NCBI GenBank assembly: GCA_027068075.1
Contig: JAMOUJ010000006.1
Coordinates: forward strand, 62,001-126,000
DNA length: 64,000 bases
Direction: 5' to 3'
Origin: Candidatus Aminicenantota bacterium
GTDB taxonomy: Bacteria > Acidobacteriota > Aminicenantia > S016-38
Shown: positions 8,387-17,553 of the stretch, one piece after another
How the letters are laid out: each line of letters starts with the position of its first letter
Position numbering within the stretch: position 1 is the stretch's first letter
Notes under the pieces: generated by a model
Seen by the model: the letters and a program-made list of their open reading frames with translations, nothing else
What the model was told of the DNA's origin: nothing
The model's database searches: none
Made by a program: the position numbers and the translations under genes

Positions 8387-9040
8387 ATGAAGTTAACCTG
8401 GCTGGGTCATGCATCGGTTTTAATTGAAGGTTCCATAAACATAATCGTGGACCCCTTTCTGGAGCAGAATCCGGCGGCGGCCCGGAAGATGAGCGAAATA
8501 CCACGGGTGGATGTGGTGGCGGTTACCCACGACCACGAGGACCACATAAGCGACGCCTTCACCCTGGCTAAAAGGGATGGGGCCACGGTGGTGGCCATGC
8601 ACGAAATTGCCGTTATGGCCGGTGAGGAGGGCATTGCCGCCGAGGGCATGAACATCGGAGGCACCATAGAGGTTAAGGGGGCCAATTTCACCATGGTCCT
8701 GGCCGTTCATTCCAGTTACAGGGGCCATCCCTGCGGTTTCGTCATTTCCCTGGACGGAAAGAGAATATATCACTCCGGAGACACGGGCCTCACCAGGGAC
8801 ATGTTGATTATCGGGGAACTTTATCCCCCGGATGTTAGTTTTCTGCCCATAGGAAGCCGTTATACCATGGATGTAGTTCAGGCCGCCAGGGCGGTGGAAT
8901 ACACGAAAACGAAGATAGCCGTTCCCATCCACTACAACACCTGGCCCCCCATAGAGGCGGATCCCCGGGAGTTCAGCAATCTGGTGGGGGACAGGGCCCG
9001 GGTGGTGATCCTCAAGCCGGGTGAAAGCCTGGAAATTTAA
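8387..9040 (+). CDS. UPF0173-type metal-dependent hydrolase (beta-lactamase fold)
   Basis: MKLTWLGHASVLI, THDHEDH, YHSGDTGL. Confidence 0.9.
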   Translation: MKLTWLGHASVLIEGSINIIVDPFLEQNPAAARKMSEIPRVDVVAVTHDHEDHISDAFTLAKRDGATVVAMHEIAVMAGEEGIAAEGMNIGGTIEVKGANFTMVLAVHSSYRGHPCGFVISLDGKRIYHSGDTGLTRDMLIIGELYPPDVSFLPIGSRYTMDVVQAARAVEYTKTKIAVPIHYNTWPPIEADPREFSNLVGDRARVVILKPGESLEI

Positions 9041-9489
9041 TGCCCTATTTAATTGACGGAAACAACCTCATAGGGGTTTACCCCTTTCTGGAGCAGGGGA
9101 CCGTCCGGAGCCGGGAATTCGTAATCCGGAGGCTTTTGAAGTTCCATCACCTCACCGGAAAGAAGATAATCCTGGTCTTTGACGGTGCCCCCCACGCCTC
9201 TCCCCACCGATGGGATATCTCACCCCGCAACTTCACCATACTGTTTCCGTCCTTTGGTGAGAGCGCCGACGATGTCATAAAGAGAAATCTAAAGGCCGGG
9301 GTGGTCCTGGTTTCCTCGGACCGGGAACTGGTGGAGGAGGCCCGGCGGAGAAAACTTCGCTGGATGGGAACCAGAGATTTCGCCAGGCTTCTGGAGCGGT
9401 TTCAGCAGGAGCAGAGGGAAAAACCGGACTGGAAACCCACTCCCCAGGAGATGGAAGTCTGGCTAAAGATTTTCGGACAGAAGCCCTGA
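9040..9489 (+). CDS. NYN-domain (YacP-like) predicted nuclease
   Basis: MPYLIDGNNLIG, ILVFDGAP, VVLVSSDRELVEEARRR. Confidence 0.8.
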   Translation: MPYLIDGNNLIGVYPFLEQGTVRSREFVIRRLLKFHHLTGKKIILVFDGAPHASPHRWDISPRNFTILFPSFGESADDVIKRNLKAGVVLVSSDRELVEEARRRKLRWMGTRDFARLLERFQQEQREKPDWKPTPQEMEVWLKIFGQKP

Positions 9490-9490
9490 A

Positions 9491-10258
9491 GTGAGAATAG
9501 CAGTAGTGGGTCTTGGCAGGGTGGGAAAAACCCTGGCCCTTTACCTTTCCCGCCGGGGGGAGGAGTTCCTGGGGGGGTATTCCTCCAGCCCGGAGACCAC
9601 CGCGGAGGCTTTGAAGGCCATCGGCCGGGGTCGGGTTCTCCGCCGGGGGGAAGTCTCCAGGGCGGATGTGGTCCTGCTGTCTACCCCCGACGGTGAAATA
9701 GAGCGGGAGGCGGAGAGGATCGCCCGGGAAACCCAGGATCTGAGGGGCACCGCCTTCTTCCACTGTAGCGGAGTTCGTCCCCTGGATGTTCTGGAGCCCC
9801 TCCGGAAAAGGGGAGGACTTACCGGAGTGTTTCATCCCCTGTTTCCCTTTTCAGAGCCGGACTTCGCCCTGAGGCATCTTGAGGGGGCCTACGCTGGAAT
9901 TGAAGGTGGTAAATTCGTGGAGGAGACCGTAAAGAAGTGGGGTTTCGTCCCCTTTCCCCTGCCGGAGGACAGGGCCCTCTACCACGCCGGAGCCGTCCTA
10001 TCCGCCGGTCTTCTGGTGGGTTACCTTTCCCAGGCCCTGGGGATTGCCGAAAAACTAAGCATCCCTCCTGGGGCCTACCTTCGCCTGGCTACGGTGGCCC
10101 TGGAGGCGGTGGGGGAACTGGGTCTGCGGGAGGCCCTCACCGGACCCTGGATGAGGGGAGACCTGAAAACCGTGGAGAAACACCTCTCCGCCCTGAAGGA
10201 GGAAGGGGAGATTTACGAACTCCTCCTTTCCAGGATTCAACGGATACTATCCGGATGA
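9491..10258 (+). CDS. Rossmann-fold / DUF2520-like protein
   Basis: MRIAVVGLGRVGKTLALYLSRRG, FFHCSGVRPLDVLEPLRKRGGLTGVFHPLFPF; GTG start. Confidence 0.75.
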   Translation: MRIAVVGLGRVGKTLALYLSRRGEEFLGGYSSSPETTAEALKAIGRGRVLRRGEVSRADVVLLSTPDGEIEREAERIARETQDLRGTAFFHCSGVRPLDVLEPLRKRGGLTGVFHPLFPFSEPDFALRHLEGAYAGIEGGKFVEETVKKWGFVPFPLPEDRALYHAGAVLSAGLLVGYLSQALGIAEKLSIPPGAYLRLATVALEAVGELGLREALTGPWMRGDLKTVEKHLSALKEEGEIYELLLSRIQRILSG

Positions 10259-10289
10259 CTTTTCCCGCTGGTTGGGTTAAAATTTTTTC

Positions 10290-11192
10290 GTGGAAAATCT
10301 GAAGAAGTTTATTCCGGAGGGATTTATTTCCTCGTCCCAGGCCCTCCACAAGGCCCTTCTCTCCCTGGGCCTGATCGTTCTCTTCGTCCTGATTCACCGG
10401 GTGGTGATTTTTCTCATCTCCCGGAGCGAGGCGGAGCCCATCTCCAAGTACAGAGCCCGGAAGTTTTCCGCCTACCTTCTGACCTTCACCGCCGTGGTTT
10501 TCATCTTCCTCATATGGTCCACCTCCACGGCCCAGTTCGTCACCGTGGTGGGGCTTGCCTCTGCCGGTCTGGCGGTGGCCATGAAGGACATGATAGTGGA
10601 CCTCATGGGCTGGCTTTTCATAATGATAAGAAGGCCCTTTTCCCTGGGCGACAGGATTGAGGTCCAGGGGGTAAAGGGGGATGTGGTGGACCTGCGCAGT
10701 TTCCAGTTTTCCCTCCTGGAGGTGGGAAACTGGGTGGGGGCGGACCAGTCCACCGGAAGGATAGTCCATGTTCCCAACAGGTATGTTTTCATCCACCACA
10801 TAGTTAACTACAACAACGGCTTCGGTTTCATCTGGAACGAAATTCCCGTCCTCATAACCTTTGAAAGCAACTGGCGGAAGGCCAAGAGGATACTTGAAGA
10901 AATCGCCCAGCAGGTTTCCCTTCACTTCACCGAGGAGGCCAAGGAGGCCCTGCGGCGGAAGATGGCCAAGTTCATGATTTTCTACCGGCACCTGAGCCCC
11001 AAGGTTTACACTTCGGTGGAGGACAGCGGGGTTCTCCTGACCATAAGGTATCTCTGCAAGCCCAAAAAGCGGCGGGGGACCGAGGAGCAGATATGGGAGA
11101 TGGTCCTGGAGGCCTTTGAAAGGGAGCCGGACATAGACCTTGCATATCCCACCTACCGGATCTACCAGCCGGAGAAGAAGGATGAAGGATGA
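10290..11192 (+). CDS. MscS-family mechanosensitive channel
   Basis: GLASAGLAVAMKDMIVDLMGWLFIMIRRPFSLGDRIEVQGVKGDVVDLRSFQFSLLE. Confidence 0.9.
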   Translation: MENLKKFIPEGFISSSQALHKALLSLGLIVLFVLIHRVVIFLISRSEAEPISKYRARKFSAYLLTFTAVVFIFLIWSTSTAQFVTVVGLASAGLAVAMKDMIVDLMGWLFIMIRRPFSLGDRIEVQGVKGDVVDLRSFQFSLLEVGNWVGADQSTGRIVHVPNRYVFIHHIVNYNNGFGFIWNEIPVLITFESNWRKAKRILEEIAQQVSLHFTEEAKEALRRKMAKFMIFYRHLSPKVYTSVEDSGVLLTIRYLCKPKKRRGTEEQIWEMVLEAFEREPDIDLAYPTYRIYQPEKKDEG

Positions 11193-12606
11193 GTTCGCCC
11201 GCCTGATAGAGGCCGTTTTCCCCGGTCCCTGGGGGCTTAAGAAAAACAACCAGTTCCTCATGGGCACCCTCAGGAGGGGAAGAAAACTGGTGGAAGGGGA
11301 ATACACCTTCCTTTACCGGGGGAGGATGGACGGGGACGCTGAGAAAAAACTGAGGGCCGTGCTCCGGGCCTATTCCGTATGCGAGGAGCACCAGAGGAAC
11401 TCCGTGGCCCTGGCCAAGATAACCGATGTGGTGGTGAAACTTTCCTCCTCCGTGGGCTGGAAGGAAACCCTGAAGGTTCTCCTTAGAACCATAAAATCCC
11501 TGATTTCGGGTAAGTTCTTCGCCATTTTCCTGGTAAATCGCCGGGAGGGGACCATATACTCCATCCTCTCCCTGGGATACGAGAAAAAGGAGAGGGAACT
11601 CCTCCACCTCAAAATAGGCAAGGGCCTGGTGGGCTGGGTTATAGACCACGGCAAACCCCTCAACATAAGGGATGTGAGGAAGGAGGCCCGCTACTTTGAG
11701 ATAAGGAGGGAAACCCGCTCCGAACTGGTGGTTCCCATCAAGGTAGGGAAGAGAATAATAGGGGCCATAAATGTGGAGGACACCCGGGTGGGTTCCTACA
11801 CCGAGAGGGAGGTGAAACTCCTGGAGGCCTTCGCCTCCATCGCCGGCGTGGTCATAGAGAGGGCCAGGCTCTACAGGAGCCTCCTGGAGCACAGGCTCAC
11901 CCTCAAGGAATTGGAGGTGGCCCGGAGGATTCAGAGCCACTTTCTGCCCAAGAAAATGCCCCGGTTCAAGGGCTTCAGGCTTTACGGAAGGACCATCCCG
12001 GCCCGGCTGGTGGGGGGAGACTACTTCAACTTCTTCCGCCGGGGAAGGGATGCCGTCCTCTTCGTACTGGCGGATGTTTCCGGCAAGGGAATACCCGCCG
12101 CCCTGCTGACTTCCTTCCTCCATTCCGCCATGGTCATTTTGCGGGAGGAACCCCTCCTGGCCCTGGCCTCCCACCTCAACCACCTTCTCTACTCCCAGAC
12201 CGAACCCAATCAGTTCGTCACGGGTATAGTGGGGGAGGTGAACCGGGAAGGAGTGGTCAACTATGTGAACTTCGGCCATAACTATCCTATTTTCGTGAGG
12301 GAGGGAAAGGCGGAACTGGTGGAAGGGAGCGACCTGGTCTTGGGCATAAACCCCGACTACCAGTACACCCTTCGGAAACTGGAACTTCCCCGGGACTCGG
12401 CCCTTTACCTCTACACCGACGGGGCGGTGGAGGAGAGGTGCGGCGAGGAGGAGTTCGGGGTGGAAAATCTCCAGGGGGTTATCCTTAAAAATTGGAGACA
12501 GCCCTCCCGGGTCCTGAGGGATCTCCTGGGGGAGATGAACCGGCGATGCGGAAGGGAGAGGAACGACGACATAACCCTCCTGGGGGTGGTTCGTGCTGGG
12601 GATTGA
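11182..12606 (+). CDS. GAF-domain SpoIIE/RsbU-type serine phosphatase
   Basis: GAF-like region; LEVARRIQSHFLPKKMP...VGGDYFNF...VLADVSGKGIPAALLTSFLHS...LYLYTDGAVE. ATG 11182 preferred over 11140. Confidence 0.85.
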   Translation: MKDEFARLIEAVFPGPWGLKKNNQFLMGTLRRGRKLVEGEYTFLYRGRMDGDAEKKLRAVLRAYSVCEEHQRNSVALAKITDVVVKLSSSVGWKETLKVLLRTIKSLISGKFFAIFLVNRREGTIYSILSLGYEKKERELLHLKIGKGLVGWVIDHGKPLNIRDVRKEARYFEIRRETRSELVVPIKVGKRIIGAINVEDTRVGSYTEREVKLLEAFASIAGVVIERARLYRSLLEHRLTLKELEVARRIQSHFLPKKMPRFKGFRLYGRTIPARLVGGDYFNFFRRGRDAVLFVLADVSGKGIPAALLTSFLHSAMVILREEPLLALASHLNHLLYSQTEPNQFVTGIVGEVNREGVVNYVNFGHNYPIFVREGKAELVEGSDLVLGINPDYQYTLRKLELPRDSALYLYTDGAVEERCGEEEFGVENLQGVILKNWRQPSRVLRDLLGEMNRRCGRERNDDITLLGVVRAGD

Positions 12607-13720
12607 CGCCTTTCTGGGGCAGTCCCACCGGTTCATGGGCTTATCCTTCGCCCTTTTCTCCAATCAGTCCTCCTTTACTACGGACCTTATTCCTTCTGAA
12701 CTGGCCCTGGCGGAGGTGGTAAACCTGGTGGGGATAATATCCCCGCAGCACGGATTTTTCCACGAAGCCCAGGCTAACATGAGGGAAACTGCCCCGATCC
12801 GCCATCCCCTTCTCGGCGTTCCCATCCATCCCTTCTACTCCGCCGCTCCCCAACTTCCTCCCTTCCTGGAGGATTTTGACCTTCTCCTGGTGGACATTCA
12901 GGATGTGGGGGTCAGGGTTTACACCTACATTTGGTCTTTGCTTCAACTCATGAAGGCCCTCAGCGGAAAGGGCAAGGTGGTCTTCGTTCTGGACCGGCCC
13001 AATCCCCTGGGAGGGGAAATGGTGGAGGGAAATCCCCTGGATATGGAGTATTCCTCCATGGTGGGAATGATGCCCATCCCCATGATTCACGGGATGACCG
13101 TTGGGGAACTGGCCCTGATGTTTTCTGAAAAACTGGGACTTGACCTGGAGTTAGAGGTTTTCAAGGCTGAGTGGAGGAGAAGTCTTGATTTTTCCCGCCT
13201 GGGCTTACCCTGGAGGAATCCATCCCCCAACCTCCCCACCTACGCTTCGGCTCGGGTTTACGGTGGAACGGTTCTTCTGGAGGGAACCAACATCTCCGAA
13301 GGCAGGGGGACCACCCGTCCCTTTCAATACATAGGGGCCCCCTTCGTGGACCCATACCGCCTGTGGAAGGAGGTGGAATCCCTGGAAGGGGCCAGGTTTT
13401 TTCCGGTGGGTTTCACCCCCACCTTTGACAAGTACCAGGGTCAACCCTGCTTTGGGGTGGAAATAATTCCCGTGGCCGGGATAAGGCCCCTTCGTCTGGG
13501 GCTTCTTCTCCTGAAGAAAATCTTTTCCCTCTGGCCCTCCGGGGCGAGTTTTCTCCCTCCCCCCTACGAATACGAGGAGGAAAAACTCCCCATAGACATA
13601 ATCGCCGGCAGCCCCAGGTACAGGAAGTGGCTCCTGGAGGGGGAGGAGGGGGACCTGGATGCCCTGCTTTCCCCGGCCCCCTTTGACCAGGAAAGGCTCC
13701 CTTATCTTCTTTACCCGTGA
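12593..13720 (+). CDS. DUF1343 / NamZ-type exo-beta-N-acetylmuramidase
   Basis: PQHGFF, DFDLLLVDIQDVGVRVYTYIWSL, VLDRPNPLGG, EGTNISEGRGTTRPFQYIGAPF; GTG start. Confidence 0.85.
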   Translation: MLGIDAFLGQSHRFMGLSFALFSNQSSFTTDLIPSELALAEVVNLVGIISPQHGFFHEAQANMRETAPIRHPLLGVPIHPFYSAAPQLPPFLEDFDLLLVDIQDVGVRVYTYIWSLLQLMKALSGKGKVVFVLDRPNPLGGEMVEGNPLDMEYSSMVGMMPIPMIHGMTVGELALMFSEKLGLDLELEVFKAEWRRSLDFSRLGLPWRNPSPNLPTYASARVYGGTVLLEGTNISEGRGTTRPFQYIGAPFVDPYRLWKEVESLEGARFFPVGFTPTFDKYQGQPCFGVEIIPVAGIRPLRLGLLLLKKIFSLWPSGASFLPPPYEYEEEKLPIDIIAGSPRYRKWLLEGEEGDLDALLSPAPFDQERLPYLLYP

Positions 13721-13730
13721 CCGCCTCCCT

Positions 13731-13758
13731 TTGAAGAAGGGGGAAAATCTGCTATAAT
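13731..13758 (+). promoter_or_regulatory. Promoter TTGAAG - 16 nt - TATAAT
   Basis: TATAAT 13753-13758, 8 nt before ATG 13767. Confidence 0.7.
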
Positions 13759-13766
13759 ATTTTCCT

Positions 13767-14189
13767 ATGAAAAAGATAGGAATTGTGGCCCTGGCTTTTC
13801 TCTTCCTGTCCGCCTGCTCCGTAGAGGAGGTTCCCAGGAACCGTCTGGTGGAGAAGGCCCTTTCCCTGGTGGGAAGTCCCTATAAGTACGGGGGCACCTC
13901 CCCCCGGGAAGGCTTTGACTGCTCCGGCCTGGTTTACTATGTTTACAGGTCCCAGGGGCTCAAGGTTCCCAGGACCGCCCGGGAGCAGTTCCGCCGCGGA
14001 AGAAGGGTGGGAATCTCCAGAATAAAACCCGGAGACCTCCTGTTTTTCCGCTTTCACCGGGGCCTTCATGTGGGAATCTTCGTGGGCCGGGGGTACATGG
14101 TCCACGCTTCGCCGGAAAGGGGCGTGGTAAAGGAAAGGCTGGTAAAATACTGGAAAAAACACTTCCTTAAGGGGGTAAGTTACCTATGA
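13767..14189 (+). CDS. NlpC/P60 (C40) peptidase lipoprotein
   Basis: Lipobox LSAC; YKYGGTSPREGFDCSGLVYYVY...PGDLLFFRFHRGLHVGIFVG. Confidence 0.9.
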   Translation: MKKIGIVALAFLFLSACSVEEVPRNRLVEKALSLVGSPYKYGGTSPREGFDCSGLVYYVYRSQGLKVPRTAREQFRRGRRVGISRIKPGDLLFFRFHRGLHVGIFVGRGYMVHASPERGVVKERLVKYWKKHFLKGVSYL

Positions 14190-14653
14190 GGGAAAAAATA
14201 AGAATAGGGGTCATCGGCGGCTCTTCCCCTCCGCCCCGGGCCCTGGAAGATGCCTACCGGGTGGGGAAACTCATAGCCAGGGCCGGGGCCATCCTGGTCT
14301 GCGGCGGTCTCGGCGGCGTGATGGAGGCCGCCTCCCGGGGGGCCAGGGAGGAGGGGGGATTGGTGGTGGGAATTCTCCCGGGTCAGGACTTTGAGGCCGC
14401 CAACCCCTATGTGGACCTTCCTATTGCCACCGCCATAGGCTACCTGAGAAACGCCCTGGTGGTGCTCAACTCCCATGTTCTTATAGCGGTGGACGGAAGT
14501 TACGGGACCCTCACGGAGATTTCCTACGGCCTCATCTACGGACGCAAGGTCTTCGGAATAGGAACCTGGGAAGTTCCGGGGGTCGTTCCCACTTCCGGAC
14601 CGGAGCAGGCCGTGGAAATGGCCTTGAAGGAGGCTAAAAATGCTCATAATTGA
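14186..14653 (+). CDS. TIGR00725/LOG-like SLOG-superfamily protein
   Basis: IGVIGGSSPPP, VCGGLGGVMEAASRGAREEGGLVVGILPG, GSYGTLTEISYG. Confidence 0.85.
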   Translation: MREKIRIGVIGGSSPPPRALEDAYRVGKLIARAGAILVCGGLGGVMEAASRGAREEGGLVVGILPGQDFEAANPYVDLPIATAIGYLRNALVVLNSHVLIAVDGSYGTLTEISYGLIYGRKVFGIGTWEVPGVVPTSGPEQAVEMALKEAKNAHN

Positions 14654-15377
14654 AAACCTCTGGGTGGAGGTGGAAGGGGAACAGGTCCTGAAGGGGATTA
14701 ATCTGAGGATAAGGAGCGGAGAAACCCATGTTCTTTTCGGGCCCAACGGGGCGGGAAAATCAAGTTTGTTCTTCGCCATCATGGGATTTTCCAAGTACAA
14801 AGTCCTGGAGGGGAGGATAATCTTTAAGGAAAAGGACATAACCCACCTCCCCCTCCACGAAAGGGCCCGCCTGGGCCTGGGGATTTCCTTTCAGAGACCT
14901 CCGGCCCTCAGGGGAATTAAACTTTATCAGATAGGAAAATTAATGGGGGGCGACGAAGAGAAGATAAAGGAATACGCCCGTCTCCTTTCCCTGGAGGGCC
15001 TCCTCCACCGGGATGTGAACCTGGGCTTTTCCGGGGGGGAAATGAAGAGGTCCGAAATATTCCAACTCCTCATCCAGGAGCCGGACCTTTCCCTTATTGA
15101 CGAGCCGGAATCGGGAGTGGATGTGGTGAACATAGACCTCATTGCCGAGGCCATAAAAATGCTCCTTCAGAAGGACCGGCCCATCCTGGAAAGAAAGAGG
15201 AGCGGAATAATAATAACCCACACGGGGTTCATCCTGGAGAAGGTGAAGGCCGACCGAGGCCACCTTCTCATGGACGGGAAAATACTCTGCTCCGGAAACC
15301 CCGAGGAAATGTTCAACGAAATAAAACTTAAGGGCTACAAGGAGTGTGTGAGATGCTGGAAAAAGACCTTATCTTGA
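14640..15377 (+). CDS. SufC-like ATPase (minimal SUF/SMS type)
   Basis: GPNGAGKSSL, LGISFQRPPALRGIKL, GFSGGEMKRSEIFQLL, LIDEPESGVDVV. Confidence 0.9.
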   Translation: MLIIENLWVEVEGEQVLKGINLRIRSGETHVLFGPNGAGKSSLFFAIMGFSKYKVLEGRIIFKEKDITHLPLHERARLGLGISFQRPPALRGIKLYQIGKLMGGDEEKIKEYARLLSLEGLLHRDVNLGFSGGEMKRSEIFQLLIQEPDLSLIDEPESGVDVVNIDLIAEAIKMLLQKDRPILERKRSGIIITHTGFILEKVKADRGHLLMDGKILCSGNPEEMFNEIKLKGYKECVRCWKKTLS

Positions 15378-16450
15378 AGGAAAAGGAGGTCCTGGAGAGG
15401 GTGGGGTTCGTCCTGGACGAAAAACAGCGTTCCGGTTCCTTCGTCCTCCTGGACGAGGAGGAGATGGCCTCCAACTACACCGAGGGGGTCACCTTCTACT
15501 CCATGGGAAAGGCCGTGGAGGAGATAAAGGGGGTCAAGGAGAAACTCTGGACCCTGGTGGACCGGGACAAGGACCAGTGGACCCGCAAAGCCGCTTCTCA
15601 GCCGCCCAGGGGTTACTTCATCCATGTGGCCCGGGGGGTGAAGGTGGAAAAACCCCTCCAGGCCTGCTTCCTCATCGCCACCTCCCGGATGACCCAGACC
15701 ACCCACAACCTGATAATTCTGGAAGACGGGGCGGAACTCTACATGATAAACGGCTGTGCCACCGCCAGTTATGTGAACGCCGGGCTTCACATAGGCATAA
15801 CGGAGATTTTCGTGGGAAAGGGAGCCTTCCTTTCCTACACCATGATTCACGATTGGGCCTCCCAGGTGGAGGTGAGGCCCAGGACTGGTGTTTATGTCCA
15901 GGAGGGGGGAAAATTCGTGTCCAATTACATAACCATAAAGGAATCAAAACTCACCCAGACCTACCCGGAGGCCATAGTGGAGAAGAACGGGGCGGCCCAG
16001 TTCGCCAGCCTGGTTTTCGCCCCTTCCAGGTCCATCTACGACCTGGGAGCCAGAATATACCTCAACGGGGAAGGGGCCAGCGGAGAAATAATCTCCAGGG
16101 CCATAAGCGGCGGGGGGAAGGTTTACTCCAAGGGCCACCTCATCGGGAACGCCGCCGGGATAAAGGCCCACATGAGTTGCGACGGCCTACTCCTCAACAG
16201 CGAGGGTTCCATAATAGCCATCCCTGAACTGGAGGCCAACCACCCGGAGGTGGAAATGAGCCACGAGGCGGCGGTGGGCAAAATAGCGGAGGAGGAAATA
16301 GAATACCTCATGAGCCGTGGTTTTTCACCGGAGCAGGCCCGTTCCCTCATCATAAAGGGCTTTCTGGATCCCAAAATTCTGGGACTTCCCCCGGCCCTGG
16401 AGATGGAAGTGAACAAGACCATTGAGATGTTAGGGGAGGGCAGCCTCTGA
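15353..16450 (+). CDS. SufB/SufD-like Fe-S assembly scaffold (minimal SUF/SMS type)
   Basis: IITKES-type beta-helix repeats, GHLIGNAAGIKAHMSCDGLLLN, EANHPEVEMSHEAAVGKIAEEEIEYLMSRG. Confidence 0.88.
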   Translation: MLEKDLILKEKEVLERVGFVLDEKQRSGSFVLLDEEEMASNYTEGVTFYSMGKAVEEIKGVKEKLWTLVDRDKDQWTRKAASQPPRGYFIHVARGVKVEKPLQACFLIATSRMTQTTHNLIILEDGAELYMINGCATASYVNAGLHIGITEIFVGKGAFLSYTMIHDWASQVEVRPRTGVYVQEGGKFVSNYITIKESKLTQTYPEAIVEKNGAAQFASLVFAPSRSIYDLGARIYLNGEGASGEIISRAISGGGKVYSKGHLIGNAAGIKAHMSCDGLLLNSEGSIIAIPELEANHPEVEMSHEAAVGKIAEEEIEYLMSRGFSPEQARSLIIKGFLDPKILGLPPALEMEVNKTIEMLGEGSL

Positions 16451-17502
16451 AGGGGCTTTACATACACATACCCTTTTGCAGAACCAAGTGTCCCTACTGC
16501 CACTTTTTCACCATTCCCCACCGGGGCGACCTGGAGGAGGCCTACATTCCGGCTCTCCTGGGGGAAGTTCGGATGTTTCCCTACGCCTACGACAGCCTTT
16601 ACCTGGGGGGAGGAACCCCCTCCCTTCTTGGTTCATCCTCCCTGAAAACCCTGGCCGAAGCCTTGATGGGCCCTTCCCTTCGGGAGGCTTCCCTGGAGGT
16701 GAACCCCGAAGACCCCGTGGACTTGGGACTCCTGCGGGCCCTGGGCTTTAACCGCATAAGCCTTGCCGCCGTCTCCTTCCGGGAGGAATTTTTAGCCCTG
16801 CTGGGAAGGGGGCACCGGCCCGGGGATGTTTTTGAAAAGGTGGAGGAGGCCAGGAAGGCGGGGTTTTCCAACATAAACCTGGACCTTCTCTTCGGCCTTC
16901 CCGGGCAGGGGGTCCGGGATTTTGAGGAGGACCTCAGGACCGCCCTTTCCCTCCGGCCGGAGCACATGAGCATATACCTTCTGGAAGTGCCCCGCCACTA
17001 TCGGCCTTCCCTTCCCGTGGCCCCGGACGAGGAACTCCGCCGCATGTATTACCTGGCGGTGGAACTCCTGGAATCTCACGGCCTTTTTCAATACGAGGTC
17101 TCCAATTTCGCCAGAAAGGGATTTGAAAGTTACCACAATTTGAAGTATTGGAGGTATGAGGACTACATAGGAGTGGGCCCAGGGGCCGCCAGCCTTCTGG
17201 GTTCCCTCCGTTGGGAGAACAAGAGGTCGCTGAGGTCCTATCTGGGGAGACTCCGCCGGGGAGAGGAACCCGAAAGGACCTATTACCCTTTGAGCGCCGG
17301 AGAAAGGGTGCGGGAAAAGGCCATGATGGGACTTCGGCTGGTAGAGGGAGCCGACCTCTGCGGTGAGGAGGAGCAGACCGTGGAGGAGATAATCTCCAGG
17401 GCCCGGGACTACCCGGAGTTTTTTGAGATAGAGGGATGCCGCCTCCGCCTCCGGAGGGAGCATTTCTTCGTCATGAACTCCCTTCTGGCCTCAGTGCTTT
17501 AG
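16447..17502 (+). CDS. hemW: HemW-like (coproporphyrinogen III oxidase-related) radical SAM protein, apparent CTG start
   Basis: The listed ORF at 16573 lacks the cluster motif. Upstream in frame reads LKGLYIHIPFCRTKCPYCHFFTIPHRGD... containing CxxxCxxC. The only plausible start is CTG 16447, with GGGGAGGG 6 nt upstream. Confidence 0.85.
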   Translation: MKGLYIHIPFCRTKCPYCHFFTIPHRGDLEEAYIPALLGEVRMFPYAYDSLYLGGGTPSLLGSSSLKTLAEALMGPSLREASLEVNPEDPVDLGLLRALGFNRISLAAVSFREEFLALLGRGHRPGDVFEKVEEARKAGFSNINLDLLFGLPGQGVRDFEEDLRTALSLRPEHMSIYLLEVPRHYRPSLPVAPDEELRRMYYLAVELLESHGLFQYEVSNFARKGFESYHNLKYWRYEDYIGVGPGAASLLGSLRWENKRSLRSYLGRLRRGEEPERTYYPLSAGERVREKAMMGLRLVEGADLCGEEEQTVEEIISRARDYPEFFEIEGCRLRLRREHFFVMNSLLASVL

Positions 17503-17553
17503 GGAGAGCCCTGGGCTTTTCTCCCTTCCGTGGAATGTGATAAATTTTTAAGT

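Noticed and set aside
10137-12663. Long antisense ORFs (10137-11306 and 10972-12663, minus)
   Set aside because: Shadow ORFs opposite clear MscS and SpoIIE-phosphatase genes; low-complexity Pro/Gly/His-rich translations and no SD.
16573-16575. ATG 16573 as start of the radical SAM gene
   Set aside because: Would delete the CxxxCxxC cluster motif that is present in frame just upstream.
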